Source: Deltaproteobacteria bacterium (GTDB lineage Bacteria; Desulfobacterota; Syntrophia; Syntrophales; Smithellaceae). Taken from it: a DNA stretch of 64,000 nucleotides. A model generated the notes under the pieces. It had not been told where the DNA came from. It did no database searches and worked only from the letters and a program-made list of their open reading frames with translations. A program made the position numbers and the translations under genes. The stretch lies in the NCBI GenBank assembly GCA_022710585.1, contig JAKLGV010000017.1:1-64000 (forward strand), in the 5' to 3' direction. Shown piece after piece: positions 10,801 to 18,606 of this stretch (the stretch's first letter is position 1; each line of letters begins with the position of its first letter).

Positions 10801-11063
10801 AAAGAATTTTAAAGATGCACGAAGGCAGACCCAACATTGTTGACGCCATTAAAAACGGAGAGATTCAGCTGGTCATTAACACGCCGGCGGGACGCCTCAG
10901 CAAATATGACGATTCCTACATCCGCAAAGCGGCAATCAAATACAAGATTCCTTATATCACGACCATCGCGGCGGCTGTTGCGGCAGTCAAGGGCATCGCG
11001 GCTCTCAAACAGGGTCACGGCCGGGCGAAATCCCTGCAAAGCTATCACGCGGAGATCAAATAA
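7863..11063 (+). CDS. carB: Carbamoyl-phosphate synthase large subunit
   Basis: A 1066-residue enzyme subunit that makes carbamoyl phosphate from bicarbonate, ATP and ammonia for pyrimidine and arginine synthesis. Two homologous ATP-grasp halves are visible, each opening with the glycine-rich GxGPxxIGQ motif (about residues 13 and 563). The C-terminal allosteric MGS-like domain (about 930-1066) is present. Length is full. No small subunit (carA) is adjacent, so glutaminase partner and carB are split in this genome or carA lies outside the window. A long hairpin follows the stop codon. Confidence 0.98.
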   Translation: MGKRTDIKKVLIIGSGPIVIGQACEFDYSGTQACKALRKLGYQIVLVNSNPATIMTDPGMADVTYIEPLNLQTLTEIIENEKPDAILPNLGGQTGLNLTSELYKKGVLEKHGVKVIGVQVDAIERGEDRIAFKETMNKLGIEMPKSEPATSVEEAEKIAAKMGYPVVVRPAYTMGGTGGGIVYNLEELRTIASRGISASLIGQILIEESVIGWEELELEVVRDAKNQMITVCFIENVDAMGVHTGDSYCTAPMLTISPELQKRLQDYSYKIVEAIQVIGGTNVQFAHDPKTDRVVVIEINPRTSRSSALASKATGFPIALISSILASGVTMDEIPYWRDGSLEKYTPSGDYVVVKFARWDFEKFPGAEDRLGTQMRAVGEVMSIGKNYKEAFQKSIRSLEKKRYGLGFVKDFNSKSLEELMEMLSEPSSERQFIMYEALRKGAAVDALSAKTYIKKYFIEQMKELVDLEEKILQCKKKKLPDDLLIQAKKDGFADKYLAQILGRDEEEIRKQRLALGVAEAWEAVPVSGVENAAYYFSTYNAPDTVSVTKNRKIMVLGGGPNRIGQGIEFDYCCVHAAFALRDEGIESIMVNCNPETVSTDYDTSNKLYFEPLTVEDVLSIYEKEKPEGVIVQFGGQTPLNIADELARAGVNIIGTSPETIDLAEDRDRFRMMMDKLGIPMPKSGMASNLEQALKVAGDIGYPLMVRPSYVLGGRGMEVVHDESMLKRYVNAAVGVTPERPILIDKFLENAIEAEADAISDGTDAFVPAVMEHIELAGVHSGDSACVIPPVSIPLKHIDTLNDYTKKIAVEFGVVGLMNIQYAIANDVVYILEANPRASRTVPLVSKVCNISMARLATQIMLGKKLKDLNLQNKAFRHFGVKEAVFPFNMYPEVDPVLGPEMRSTGEVLGLADSFGLAYYKAQEATQQNLPSQGTVLITVEEKDKGGVLEVARAFKKIGFKILASEGTHKFLNENSIEAERILKMHEGRPNIVDAIKNGEIQLVINTPAGRLSKYDDSYIRKAAIKYKIPYITTIAAAVAAVKGIAALKQGHGRAKSLQSYHAEIK

Positions 11064-11067
11064 ATTA

Positions 11068-11108
11068 ATTGTACCGGATTCCTCTGACGCAGGGGAATCC
11101 GGTACAAT
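11068..11108 (+). terminator. Long perfect hairpin after carB
   Basis: A 15-bp perfect inverted repeat (ATTGTACCGGATTCC, 11068-11082, with its complement at 11094-11108) and an 11-base loop. It lacks a clear T run, so it may stabilise the carB 3' end or act as a Rho-assisted terminator. Confidence 0.65.
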
Positions 11109-11300
11109 CCTATTCCTTACGACCTTTCTTAACTTTTAATGTTTTTGCACGGGGCATTGATCGACACAATGTTAATCCCCGTGAATGACCTGGAATATTT
11201 TTATATTTACACTTACGCGGAAAGGCAGTAGAATCCCCTCAAATCACGAAAAAAACATTGGAGTATATCAACTTTAACTTGCAGCAACAGCGAGGTAATT

Positions 11301-12329
11301 ATGGCACCCGATTTATGGTCCCTTTACGCTCTGATGCTGAAGGCTCGCCTATTTGAAGAAGCCGCTACGAAGCTCTGGTACGAGGGTTTGATTTCCGGCG
11401 AGATGCATCTGGGAACAGGCGAAGAAGGCATTATTGCCGGCGTTGTGTCTCAACTGAGGGATGGCGACGCGATGGCTCTCGATCATCGCGGAACCGCCGC
11501 CTTACTGATGCGGGGCGTTGACTCCGTATCTCTCCTCCACGAATTTCTCGGTCATCCACAAGGCCTTTGCGGTGGCATGGGCGGACACATGCATCTTTTT
11601 TCGAAAGAGCACCTGGCTGCTTCCTCAGGCATTGTCGGTTCAGCAGGACCGGCTGCAGCCGGTTTTGCCCTGGCGGCTCAGTATTTGCATCCCCAGTCGA
11701 TTGCTGTTGCCTTTTTCGGCGACGGCGCGATGAATCAGGGCATGTTGATGGAATCCATGAATCTCGCCGCCGTCTGGAAATTGCCGGTCTTGTTTGTCTG
11801 TAAGGACGATGGCTGGGGCATCACCACCCAATCGGATGTTTCGACAGCCGGCAATCTGGATGACCGCGCCCGAGGACTGGGCCTACTGGCTTTCAGTGTT
11901 GACGGCGTGGATGCAGCCCGGGTGTGGGAAATCGCGCACTCGGCCATTGAGCGTATCCGATCCGGAGAAGGGCCGGTTTTTCTCCATGCCCGATGCGTTC
12001 ATCTCGAAGGTCATTTTCTTGGATTGCAAACGATAAGAATCTTGCGTGATCCTCTCAAAGAAATGCCGAAAGTCGCGGTCGGATTGACAAAATCCATCCT
12101 GAAGTTGCACGGCGCCGCGGTGAGCGAAAGAATTACCGGTCTGAAAAGTATAATGTCTTCCGTTATAGCGGCTCTGCGCGATCCACGGCGGGATCATGCC
12201 CATGACCCAATTCTCCATACGCGAGCGGCCCTGCAGTCGGACGAAACGCGATTAAAAGCCATGGAAGACCGGATGGAAGAGGATATCCATAATATCCTGA
12301 TCACTGTTTTGGGGGAGGTACCATCATGA
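11301..12329 (+). CDS. TPP-dependent 2-oxoacid/acetoin dehydrogenase E1 alpha subunit
   Basis: A 342-residue alpha subunit of a pyruvate-, branched-chain- or acetoin-dehydrogenase type E1. The thiamine diphosphate/Mg motif begins GDGAMNQG (residues 140-147), and the subunit fold matches the family over its length. The usual Asn-Asn of the motif is replaced by Asp169-Asp170 (CKDDGWG), a conservative but unusual change. It overlaps the beta subunit by an ATGA, showing translational coupling. No E2 or E3 gene is nearby, so the acceptor and substrate are uncertain; acetoin-type and orphan E1 are both possible. The start at 11301 has GAGG upstream. Confidence 0.8.
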   Translation: MAPDLWSLYALMLKARLFEEAATKLWYEGLISGEMHLGTGEEGIIAGVVSQLRDGDAMALDHRGTAALLMRGVDSVSLLHEFLGHPQGLCGGMGGHMHLFSKEHLAASSGIVGSAGPAAAGFALAAQYLHPQSIAVAFFGDGAMNQGMLMESMNLAAVWKLPVLFVCKDDGWGITTQSDVSTAGNLDDRARGLGLLAFSVDGVDAARVWEIAHSAIERIRSGEGPVFLHARCVHLEGHFLGLQTIRILRDPLKEMPKVAVGLTKSILKLHGAAVSERITGLKSIMSSVIAALRDPRRDHAHDPILHTRAALQSDETRLKAMEDRMEEDIHNILITVLGEVPS

Positions 12330-13336
12330 AAACCATGTCCTTTATACAGGCGGTTGACGACGCTCTTGCCCAGGCTATGGCTGAAGATCCCCACATTATT
12401 GTCTTTGGTGAAGATATTCCCCTGTTGCGGCGCGACCTGCTGGTGCGTTTTGGCCCCCGGCGCGTGAGGGGAACGCCTATCAGCGAAAGCGCTTTTTTAG
12501 GAGCGGGCGTGGCCGCCGCTATGGCTGGCTTGCGTCCCGTGGTGGAAATGTACATGGTGGATTTTCTGGGAGTGTGCATGGACGCCTTGCTGAACCACGC
12601 CGCCAAAGTCGAGGCCTTTTCCGGTGGAAAATGGACCGCACCTCTTGTTGTGCGTGCACCATGCGGCGGCGGTTATGGCGACGGCGGACAACATGAACAG
12701 TCTTTGTGGGGGATGCTGGCCCATATTCCTGGCCTGACTGTCATTGTGCCATCCACGCCGGCAGACGCCGGCGGACTGATGCTGGCGGCTTTGAAACAAG
12801 ATGGCCCCGTGATTATCCTCGAACATAAACTCCTCTCTGAAATGTGGCTGGAATTTCTCGGTTCGGGAGCACGAAAGACGGTGAGCTTCGATATCCCCGC
12901 CGGGGGGACCAAAGGATCCGTTCCCCAAAAATGGGAACCGCTTCCCCTCGGAGAAGCCACTCTTCGTCGGGACGGGCATGATTTAACGATCATCAGTTTA
13001 GGCGTCAGTGTGCATCGCGCCCTCGAGGCAGCGACGCTACTGGAAGCCGAAGGGATTTCAGCAGGCGTACTGGATCTGCGGACTGTTTCGCCTCTGGACA
13101 AAAAAACAGTCTGTCAGGAAGTCATAAAAACAGGCCGTCTGCTTGTTGTCGATGAAGATTATGAAACCTTTGGTCTCTCGGGTGAACTGGCGGCAGTGAT
13201 TCTGGAAGCAGGCATAGCGTTCAAGTACGCCCGTGTCTGCACGCAGATGACTATCCCTTACAGTCGCCATCTGGAGGATGAGGTTCTCCCTAATGTTAAA
13301 CGTATTTGTACCGCAGCGCAGCAACTGATGAAATAA
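12326..13336 (+). CDS. TPP-dependent 2-oxoacid/acetoin dehydrogenase E1 beta subunit
   Basis: A 336-residue beta subunit partner of the preceding gene. It shows the family order: N-terminal pyrimidine-binding domain with VFGEDIP near residue 30 and the catalytic TPP-contacting Glu in GTPISESAFLGAG, the GGGYGDGGQHEQS loop that binds the metal, and a transketolase C-terminal domain with LDLRTVSPLD. It starts at 12326 in an ATGA overlap with a GGGGGAGG ribosome binding site inside the alpha gene. Together they should form an alpha2beta2 E1. Substrate cannot be told. Confidence 0.85.
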   Translation: MKTMSFIQAVDDALAQAMAEDPHIIVFGEDIPLLRRDLLVRFGPRRVRGTPISESAFLGAGVAAAMAGLRPVVEMYMVDFLGVCMDALLNHAAKVEAFSGGKWTAPLVVRAPCGGGYGDGGQHEQSLWGMLAHIPGLTVIVPSTPADAGGLMLAALKQDGPVIILEHKLLSEMWLEFLGSGARKTVSFDIPAGGTKGSVPQKWEPLPLGEATLRRDGHDLTIISLGVSVHRALEAATLLEAEGISAGVLDLRTVSPLDKKTVCQEVIKTGRLLVVDEDYETFGLSGELAAVILEAGIAFKYARVCTQMTIPYSRHLEDEVLPNVKRICTAAQQLMK

Positions 13337-13361
13337 TGATTTTGAATGAAAGGTGAACCAT

Positions 13362-13703
13362 CTAAGATTGGATTTCAGAGTTTGCAACAAAGCCCAGATC
13401 CTGTAAAATCTCTTTCGCTCTTTGCTCGTCTTCAGCCTTGACCATCAGGCGGGCATAGGCGCCCGCGGCAATCAGCATGATGGAACTTTCTCCCTGAAAA
13501 AAATAAGGAATGTCTTCACCATCGAAAATGGATTTTAAAAAAGATATATCATCCTGATGATACGTGGAAAAAACCTCCACAAATTCATCACCACTGGAAT
13601 GATCAGGCGCCTCCCGCGGCAGCTGATCGATCAGATCAGCGCCGCAGGAGGTGCAGGTCTCAACACCTTCCTGGTATCCTTTTTTGCATCTCGGGCAGAA
13701 CAT
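13362..13703 (-). CDS. Zinc-ribbon protein with DUF2007-like domain
   Basis: A 113-residue cytoplasmic protein. The N-terminus is a zinc ribbon with CPRC at residues 3-6 and CTSC about 17 residues later. The C-terminal two-thirds look like the small alpha/beta DUF2007 ('putative signal transducing') fold: a strand, a helix after DDISFLKSIFDGEDIP, then an AGAYARLMV strand and the helix ending in ILQDLGF. ATG at 13703 gives the zinc ribbon at the extreme N-terminus; a TTG at 13724 is possible. Role unknown. It converges with the E1 beta gene. Confidence 0.7.
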   Translation of the reverse strand: MFCPRCKKGYQEGVETCTSCGADLIDQLPREAPDHSSGDEFVEVFSTYHQDDISFLKSIFDGEDIPYFFQGESSIMLIAAGAYARLMVKAEDEQRAKEILQDLGFVANSEIQS

Positions 13704-13727
13704 AATATTGCTCAATGTTATCAATGA

Positions 13728-14273
13728 TTACTGAAGATAAACGCCGGTACCGATGAAATAGTCTGTGCCGGGAATGGGTTCAACATACCCCATTTTCTTT
13801 TGTTCTCCCTTGACGCCTGGTTTTACCCAATAGAATTCAACAAATCCGCCGCCTTTCTTCGCTGCCGCGTTGAGTTCGCGAATTACAAATTTCCCTTTAA
13901 CATCTTTATGATCATTCAGGTCCTTGCCCTGTAAGTCTTTCTGCGTTGCATGGGCGATATTCACGTTCTTGCTGTTGTAAACGTAAAAATATCCCGATTT
14001 GTCCGGATAGAAACGGATGGAACTGACAAAGCTGCGGATCAGGGCAACTCGTTTGTCTTCTGCCTTTACCTCTTTCAGGATTTCACCCAGTCCCAACGCG
14101 GTAGCATGTACAATATTTTTCGCAATGTCCTTGCCGCACTCAATGCCGGGACTGGAACCTGTCTCAGCAGAACAGATATTGGTTTTCAACATGGTTAATG
14201 TTAAAGAGAATATGGCCGCCATGAAAACAACCGTTCCAACCCTTCCGTAACGTTTAAATTTTCTATTCATCAT
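13728..14273 (-). CDS. Secreted single-Cache domain protein
   Basis: A predicted periplasmic protein of about 181 residues. An N-terminal signal segment (roughly residues 10-36) is followed by a Cache-type ligand-binding domain, with the strand motif SGYFYVYN and, near the C-terminus, a YVEPIPGTDYFIGTGVY block typical of sCache/dCache_2 proteins. There is no transmembrane anchor after the domain and no output domain, so it cannot signal alone. AAGGAGG lies a few bases upstream of two adjacent ATGs (14273 and 14270). It is followed upstream by another Cache-like gene on the same strand, suggesting a pair. Confidence 0.75.
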   Translation of the reverse strand: MMNRKFKRYGRVGTVVFMAAIFSLTLTMLKTNICSAETGSSPGIECGKDIAKNIVHATALGLGEILKEVKAEDKRVALIRSFVSSIRFYPDKSGYFYVYNSKNVNIAHATQKDLQGKDLNDHKDVKGKFVIRELNAAAKKGGGFVEFYWVKPGVKGEQKKMGYVEPIPGTDYFIGTGVYLQ

Positions 14274-14305
14274 CAATCCTCCTTTTTATTTATTGATTAC
14301 AGCAA

Positions 14306-15118
14306 TCACTGCTTTGCTTCCTTGTAGGCTACCACAATCCAGTCGTTATTGAAAAAATGAATTGTTTTCCAGCAAGCCTTTTTCCTGACAATATTTTTTG
14401 TTCCCTGGGCCTGAAATGAATAAAATCCTTGACCGTCTTTTTCTTTAATCATTCTTTTTCCCAGAGCGATCAGCTCAGGATAATTTTTATAGCGAGGATC
14501 TGTAAATATGTTAAGCCCTATCTGTATCTCATCCGTTTCATAAAGAATGACTCCGTCTTTCTGCATCACCCAGCATTTCACGCCCAGTTCTTTCTCAATC
14601 GGAGCGGCCACAACGCCAATGACTTCATCCGGTTTGATCAACATACTCACAGAACCGAGGAATTGTTTTTTGTCCGAAAAAACTGGGTATTCTATGTCAA
14701 CTGATTTTATGCCTTCAACAGAAAGAAATAAATTTCCCATACGCTGTTTTTTTGTCTTCATCATCCTGATGACGGCTTCTTGCCCGGAGATATCTGAACC
14801 TTCGTATTGGCGGTATTTGTCCGGTTCGATCAATTTCATAATGCCTTTTTTATCGATAAATGCGGAATCGATGACATGCGGGCTACCGGATTTCCAATTC
14901 TGTTGCAGAATTTTTCTGATTCGGGCATGGTCATCAGGTTTTGTTTTGCTCATTTCGCCGGCACTACGGGAAATAGTCTTTCCCAGTCCTTTCAAGATGG
15001 TAGAAATTTCTTTCTCGATTTTAGCGGCAGCATTTTCCAGATTATCCTGAGCAAACGCCTGTCCTCCGGCAACGGATAAAAATAAAACTGACATTATCAC
15101 GAATAAAAAACGTTTCAT
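14306..15118 (-). CDS. Secreted double-Cache-like sensor protein
   Basis: A 270-residue predicted periplasmic protein. Signal peptide with cleavage near AFA-QD (about residue 24), a long helix, then a Cache-like region with FIDKKGIMKLIEP and, further on, the membrane-distal/proximal repeat ending in a NDWIVVAY strand. Like its neighbour it lacks a second membrane segment and any output domain. It has an excellent AAGGAGG ribosome binding site. The two genes are 29 bases apart and probably co-transcribed. Ligand unknown; small organic acids or amino acids are usual Cache ligands. Confidence 0.7.
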   Translation of the reverse strand: MKRFLFVIMSVLFLSVAGGQAFAQDNLENAAAKIEKEISTILKGLGKTISRSAGEMSKTKPDDHARIRKILQQNWKSGSPHVIDSAFIDKKGIMKLIEPDKYRQYEGSDISGQEAVIRMMKTKKQRMGNLFLSVEGIKSVDIEYPVFSDKKQFLGSVSMLIKPDEVIGVVAAPIEKELGVKCWVMQKDGVILYETDEIQIGLNIFTDPRYKNYPELIALGKRMIKEKDGQGFYSFQAQGTKNIVRKKACWKTIHFFNNDWIVVAYKEAKQ

Positions 15119-15177
15119 AGATATCCTCCTTTTTTTTGTAAACTCTCTTTATCTTTTAGATCACAACAGAACAATCA

Positions 15178-15966
15178 TTAAACAGCAAGGCCAACAAAAA
15201 TCATGTATTGGAGATAGGCCACAAAACCATTTCTTGTGCATTGAAAGATATTTTCCATTTCTCCGAATTCATCCATCAACCTGCTACGGATTCTCAAGAG
15301 ATCATGTTCATCAATCCCATAGCGCTGTCCGAGTTCAGCCGATGACAATTTCAGCGGCGGCGCCGGAGTGATATCCATCACGTCCCATCTGGCAGCTGTC
15401 ATGCTGTCGAGCAAATCTTCGGCGACAGGGTACCATTTGGGAGAACCCATTTCAAGATACAGACGGTTGATGCACTGCGCTTCCCTTGAGTTCTCAAAAC
15501 AAGCGCTCTGGTGAACGAACATCTCTCCCGTCCGGGCCTGTTGGCGAATGTGTTGAAGGATGGAGGACAAGCCCTCCCTTCCGAAGTAATGCAGAACCGA
15601 CCGCATAATAAAAAAAATGTGTTTTTCATCGCCAGCGACCAGATCGCTACGGCGGAAGTCGGAAATCATGCCGCGGATACAGGAGACGCCTCCCTGTCCC
15701 GCAGCTTCCAGCTGCATTTCGGAACAATCAAGATTGATCGGAATCCTATTTGCCGTTATGCCTTGCTCTACCAGTTCGCGCAAAATAAATCCTGTGCCTC
15801 CTCCCAGATCCGCGACGACATCGGCATCCGCAGCGGATAAATAACGCGTGATGGTTTCAATAAGCGGACGGGCAATGAGGGCATCGGAAAAATACCCCTC
15901 GTGCAGGGCGTTCCACTGTTCTCCATGGACACCGCTTTCCCGCAGGATTTGTTCATCGATCTTCAT
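15178..15966 (-). CDS. Class I SAM-dependent methyltransferase
   Basis: A 262-residue soluble methyltransferase. The SAM-binding motif I is ADLGGGTGF, followed by an acidic residue at the end of the second strand (LDCSEMQ) and a FIMRSVLHYF motif-IV region. The N-terminal helical part precedes the Rossmann domain, as in small-molecule O-methyltransferases of the UbiE/hydroxyneurosporene type. I chose ATG 15966, which has an AGG six bases upstream; a TTG at 15981 would add five residues. Substrate is unknown. It stands alone, divergent from the PEBP gene. Confidence 0.75.
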   Translation of the reverse strand: MKIDEQILRESGVHGEQWNALHEGYFSDALIARPLIETITRYLSAADADVVADLGGGTGFILRELVEQGITANRIPINLDCSEMQLEAAGQGGVSCIRGMISDFRRSDLVAGDEKHIFFIMRSVLHYFGREGLSSILQHIRQQARTGEMFVHQSACFENSREAQCINRLYLEMGSPKWYPVAEDLLDSMTAARWDVMDITPAPPLKLSSAELGQRYGIDEHDLLRIRSRLMDEFGEMENIFQCTRNGFVAYLQYMIFVGLAV

Positions 15967-16042
15967 ATATTGCCTGGCCAAACCATTAGTGAAGCAATGA
16001 TACCACAGCAGGTCCTGGTGTCAAATTGATTCATAAGAGCTA

Positions 16043-16071
16043 TTGACGGTTTGCGCGGCACCGGTTAAAAT
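16043..16071 (+). promoter_or_regulatory. Sigma-70-type promoter for the PEBP gene
   Basis: TTGACG (16043-16048), a 17-base spacer and TAAAAT (16066-16071). The start codon follows 42 bases downstream after GAGGAGG. Confidence 0.65.
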
Positions 16072-16113
16072 AGCCATAAATCCATCGGCTACAGCCTTGA
16101 GGAGGAAAAAGAA

Positions 16114-16677
16114 ATGAAAAAATATCTTCTCTATTTTTTCCTGAGTCTTTGCTTGATTGCCGGCGGCTCAGCGATGCTCCAGGCAAAAGATCCGATAAAC
16201 GCTCAAGTCAAAGGAGGAAAAACCATGGAAATAAAAAGCACATCTTTTAATCATGAAGGCATGATTCCGTCCAAATACACCTGTGACGGCCGGAATATTT
16301 CACCGCCTCTTTCCTGGAGCGGCGCTCCTGAAAAAACAAAGAGTTTTGCCTTGATCTGCGATGATCCTGATGCGCCCGTGGGACTCTGGGTGCACTGGGT
16401 CTTGTATGATATTCCCGCCGTGGTTCAGGCTCTGCCGGAAAATGTCGCCCGCGATGAAAACCTTGCCGGATTGGGGAAAAACGGCAAAAATACATCCAGA
16501 CGCTTCGGGTATGATGGTCCCTGTCCTCCGAACGGCGTGCACCGGTATTATTTCAAATTGTACGCTCTGGATACAATGCTGAATGCGAAAGCCGGCCTGA
16601 CAAAAGATGAATTGCTCCAGGCGATCAAAGGACATGTCCTGGCGGAAGCGCAAATGATGGGCAGATATAAAAGGTGA
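16114..16677 (+). CDS. PEBP/YbhB-family protein with signal peptide and an internal start
   Basis: A 187-residue phosphatidylethanolamine-binding-protein family member (YbhB/YbcL, Raf-kinase-inhibitor-like). The PEBP core starts at residue 38, with the conserved blocks DPDAPVGLWVHW and GYDGPCPPNGVHRYYF. The first 24 residues form a signal peptide, so the long form is exported. Inside the gene an AAAGGAGG at 16210-16217 sits seven bases before an in-frame ATG (16225) exactly at the start of the PEBP core, which would give a 150-residue cytoplasmic form. Bacterial PEBP function is poorly known. The first ATG also has a strong GAGGAGG. Confidence 0.85.
   Translation: MKKYLLYFFLSLCLIAGGSAMLQAKDPINAQVKGGKTMEIKSTSFNHEGMIPSKYTCDGRNISPPLSWSGAPEKTKSFALICDDPDAPVGLWVHWVLYDIPAVVQALPENVARDENLAGLGKNGKNTSRRFGYDGPCPPNGVHRYYFKLYALDTMLNAKAGLTKDELLQAIKGHVLAEAQMMGRYKR
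16210..16227 (+). promoter_or_regulatory. Internal ribosome binding site and alternative start in the PEBP gene
   Basis: AAAGGAGGAAAAACCATG: a near-perfect Shine-Dalgarno seven bases before an in-frame ATG (16225). The site lies in the linker between signal peptide and folded domain. Confidence 0.6.
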
Positions 16678-16704
16678 TTTTTTGATTTGCCGCGTTAATG
16701 ATGC

Positions 16705-18354
16705 TTATCCAGAACTGATTCTGTCTTTTCCGTTCTTCTTGCTCTGATACATCAGTTGATCGACGCGGCTGACAAAATCTCTGATGCTTTCTTTTTGTTT
16801 ATACTGCGACAGTCCGATGCTGACGGTCAAATACACGTTTTTGCCCGGCTGCGGAGAGAAATCTTCCTTGCTTAATTCTTCACGGATTCTTTCCGCGGTC
16901 ACAATGCCTTCCGGTCCTGTGGTCATGGGCAGAATGACGGTAAATTCTTCGCCGCCATAACGGTAGGCGGAATCCGCCTTCCGGAGGCATCTTTTGATGA
17001 CCCGGCCCAGGCGCATTAAAACCTGATCGCCTTCAATATGGCCGTACGTATCATTAAAGACTTTGAAATCGTCGAGATCCAAAAGAAGAAGCGTCAGAGG
17101 ATAATCATAGCGTTCCAACCGATTGATTTCCATTTTGATCTGACTGTGAAAATGCCTTGCGTTATAAAGCTGTGTCAGATCATCAATAATACTGAGCTGC
17201 CGGTATTTTTCTTCGCTTTCTTTCAAATCTTTTTCCAGCTTTTTACGTTCGGTAATATCACGGGACACGGCCTGAAAACCCATAATTTTTCCGCCTTCTA
17301 TGATTAACTGGGCATTCTGTCCGAGCCAGATTTCACTGCCGTCTTTTTTGATGATCGGAAATTCAGAATATGTATTTTTGATTTTCTTGACAAACTGGTT
17401 ATCAAAAAATTTTACAGTCTGCTCACGCATGGAAGGATGAATGATATCAATATAACGTTTGCCGATAATTTCATCTTCATCGTAACCGGTCATCAGGATT
17501 GTGGAAACATTGACAAAGGTGAAAAATCCTTTTCTATCGGTGCGGAAAACCATGTCACTGGCATTTTCCACCAGGGCTCGATATCTTTCCTCGCTGGCCC
17601 GCAGGGACTGCTCCGCCAGCCGGTGCCCCGCGACTTCCTGCTGCAGAGCCTTATTGACAAGCTGGTAATCCATCGTGCGCTCTCTGACCCGCTCTTCCAG
17701 TTCCTGATTCATTTTCTGGAAATTATCTTTTTCAATCTCCAGCTGCTGCTGCATGAAAAAGTCGCGGCGCACGTAAAATTCCATGACGTAACAGGATAGC
17801 ATGCCAACGATATTGCCGCTGAGAAGAAAAAAATTGTTGCTGAGCAGAACAGACGGCGGAATCGGATGGATCCAGATGGCTGTTATTTCGTATAACAAGA
17901 CAATCGCCAGACCGGCAAATGAGGACCAGAGGAACCGGACACAGAGAAAGGAGTAGCCCCACAAAAGAACAAGAATCAGGCCGGCATAATAATAATAATT
18001 GAATGGAGGCGGAGCAATGGCAATCATCCAGACAATGCCTCCGCCGGACAGAATCAGCAGACCCGTGAGAAAAGGGTGCATGTAGGATTTAAACTGACTG
18101 GAAAACGCTGCCAGCGCAGCGCCAAATAGGATGCAGCACACAACGATAAAACGAATCAGCCATAGGGTATATTTTTGTTCCGGCATGAGCAGGGCATCCA
18201 GCATACCGAAGAGCGAGTAGGCCAGTGCTCCCAGGATCAGGACAATGCGGAGTTGGGCGATGGATTCCTGATAATAATAGTTTTGAAACGGCTCTTCAAG
18301 ATGCGAAAACTCGCCGGTAAATTTGAGCGTAAGCGGATGAAATTTCACGTTCAT
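16705..18354 (-). CDS. Membrane-bound PAS-GGDEF diguanylate cyclase
   Basis: A 549-residue inner-membrane enzyme predicted to make cyclic di-GMP. About residues 30-200 contain five or six hydrophobic segments, a MASE-like input domain. A coiled coil (about 205-250) and a PAS domain with its PAC tail (GFQAVSRDITERKK) follow, then a GGDEF domain. The active-site loop is intact as YGGEEF. An RKAD (RxxD) product-inhibition site lies five residues before it, so feedback control is expected. It is convergent with the PEBP gene. Signal unknown. Confidence 0.9.
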   Translation of the reverse strand: MNVKFHPLTLKFTGEFSHLEEPFQNYYYQESIAQLRIVLILGALAYSLFGMLDALLMPEQKYTLWLIRFIVVCCILFGAALAAFSSQFKSYMHPFLTGLLILSGGGIVWMIAIAPPPFNYYYYAGLILVLLWGYSFLCVRFLWSSFAGLAIVLLYEITAIWIHPIPPSVLLSNNFFLLSGNIVGMLSCYVMEFYVRRDFFMQQQLEIEKDNFQKMNQELEERVRERTMDYQLVNKALQQEVAGHRLAEQSLRASEERYRALVENASDMVFRTDRKGFFTFVNVSTILMTGYDEDEIIGKRYIDIIHPSMREQTVKFFDNQFVKKIKNTYSEFPIIKKDGSEIWLGQNAQLIIEGGKIMGFQAVSRDITERKKLEKDLKESEEKYRQLSIIDDLTQLYNARHFHSQIKMEINRLERYDYPLTLLLLDLDDFKVFNDTYGHIEGDQVLMRLGRVIKRCLRKADSAYRYGGEEFTVILPMTTGPEGIVTAERIREELSKEDFSPQPGKNVYLTVSIGLSQYKQKESIRDFVSRVDQLMYQSKKNGKDRISSG

Positions 18355-18606
18355 GATGGACTCTGTAATGGATGAAAAACTTTTCCCTGTTCACCTAACA
18401 ATGAACCTGCGATCATTACGATGCTGACCTGATGGCTTTAGATAACATAATCATCTGGAAATGACAATATTCAATCAGATCAGCGAATTGACCCCGATAA
18501 ACTATTCGAAACCGGTTCAATGACGCCTTCGTTTCTGGAATGCACCGGCTTTTTATTCCTCCGGCGGGAGCGCCCGCAAGGAGATGATGAGTCTATACAG
18601 ATGATG

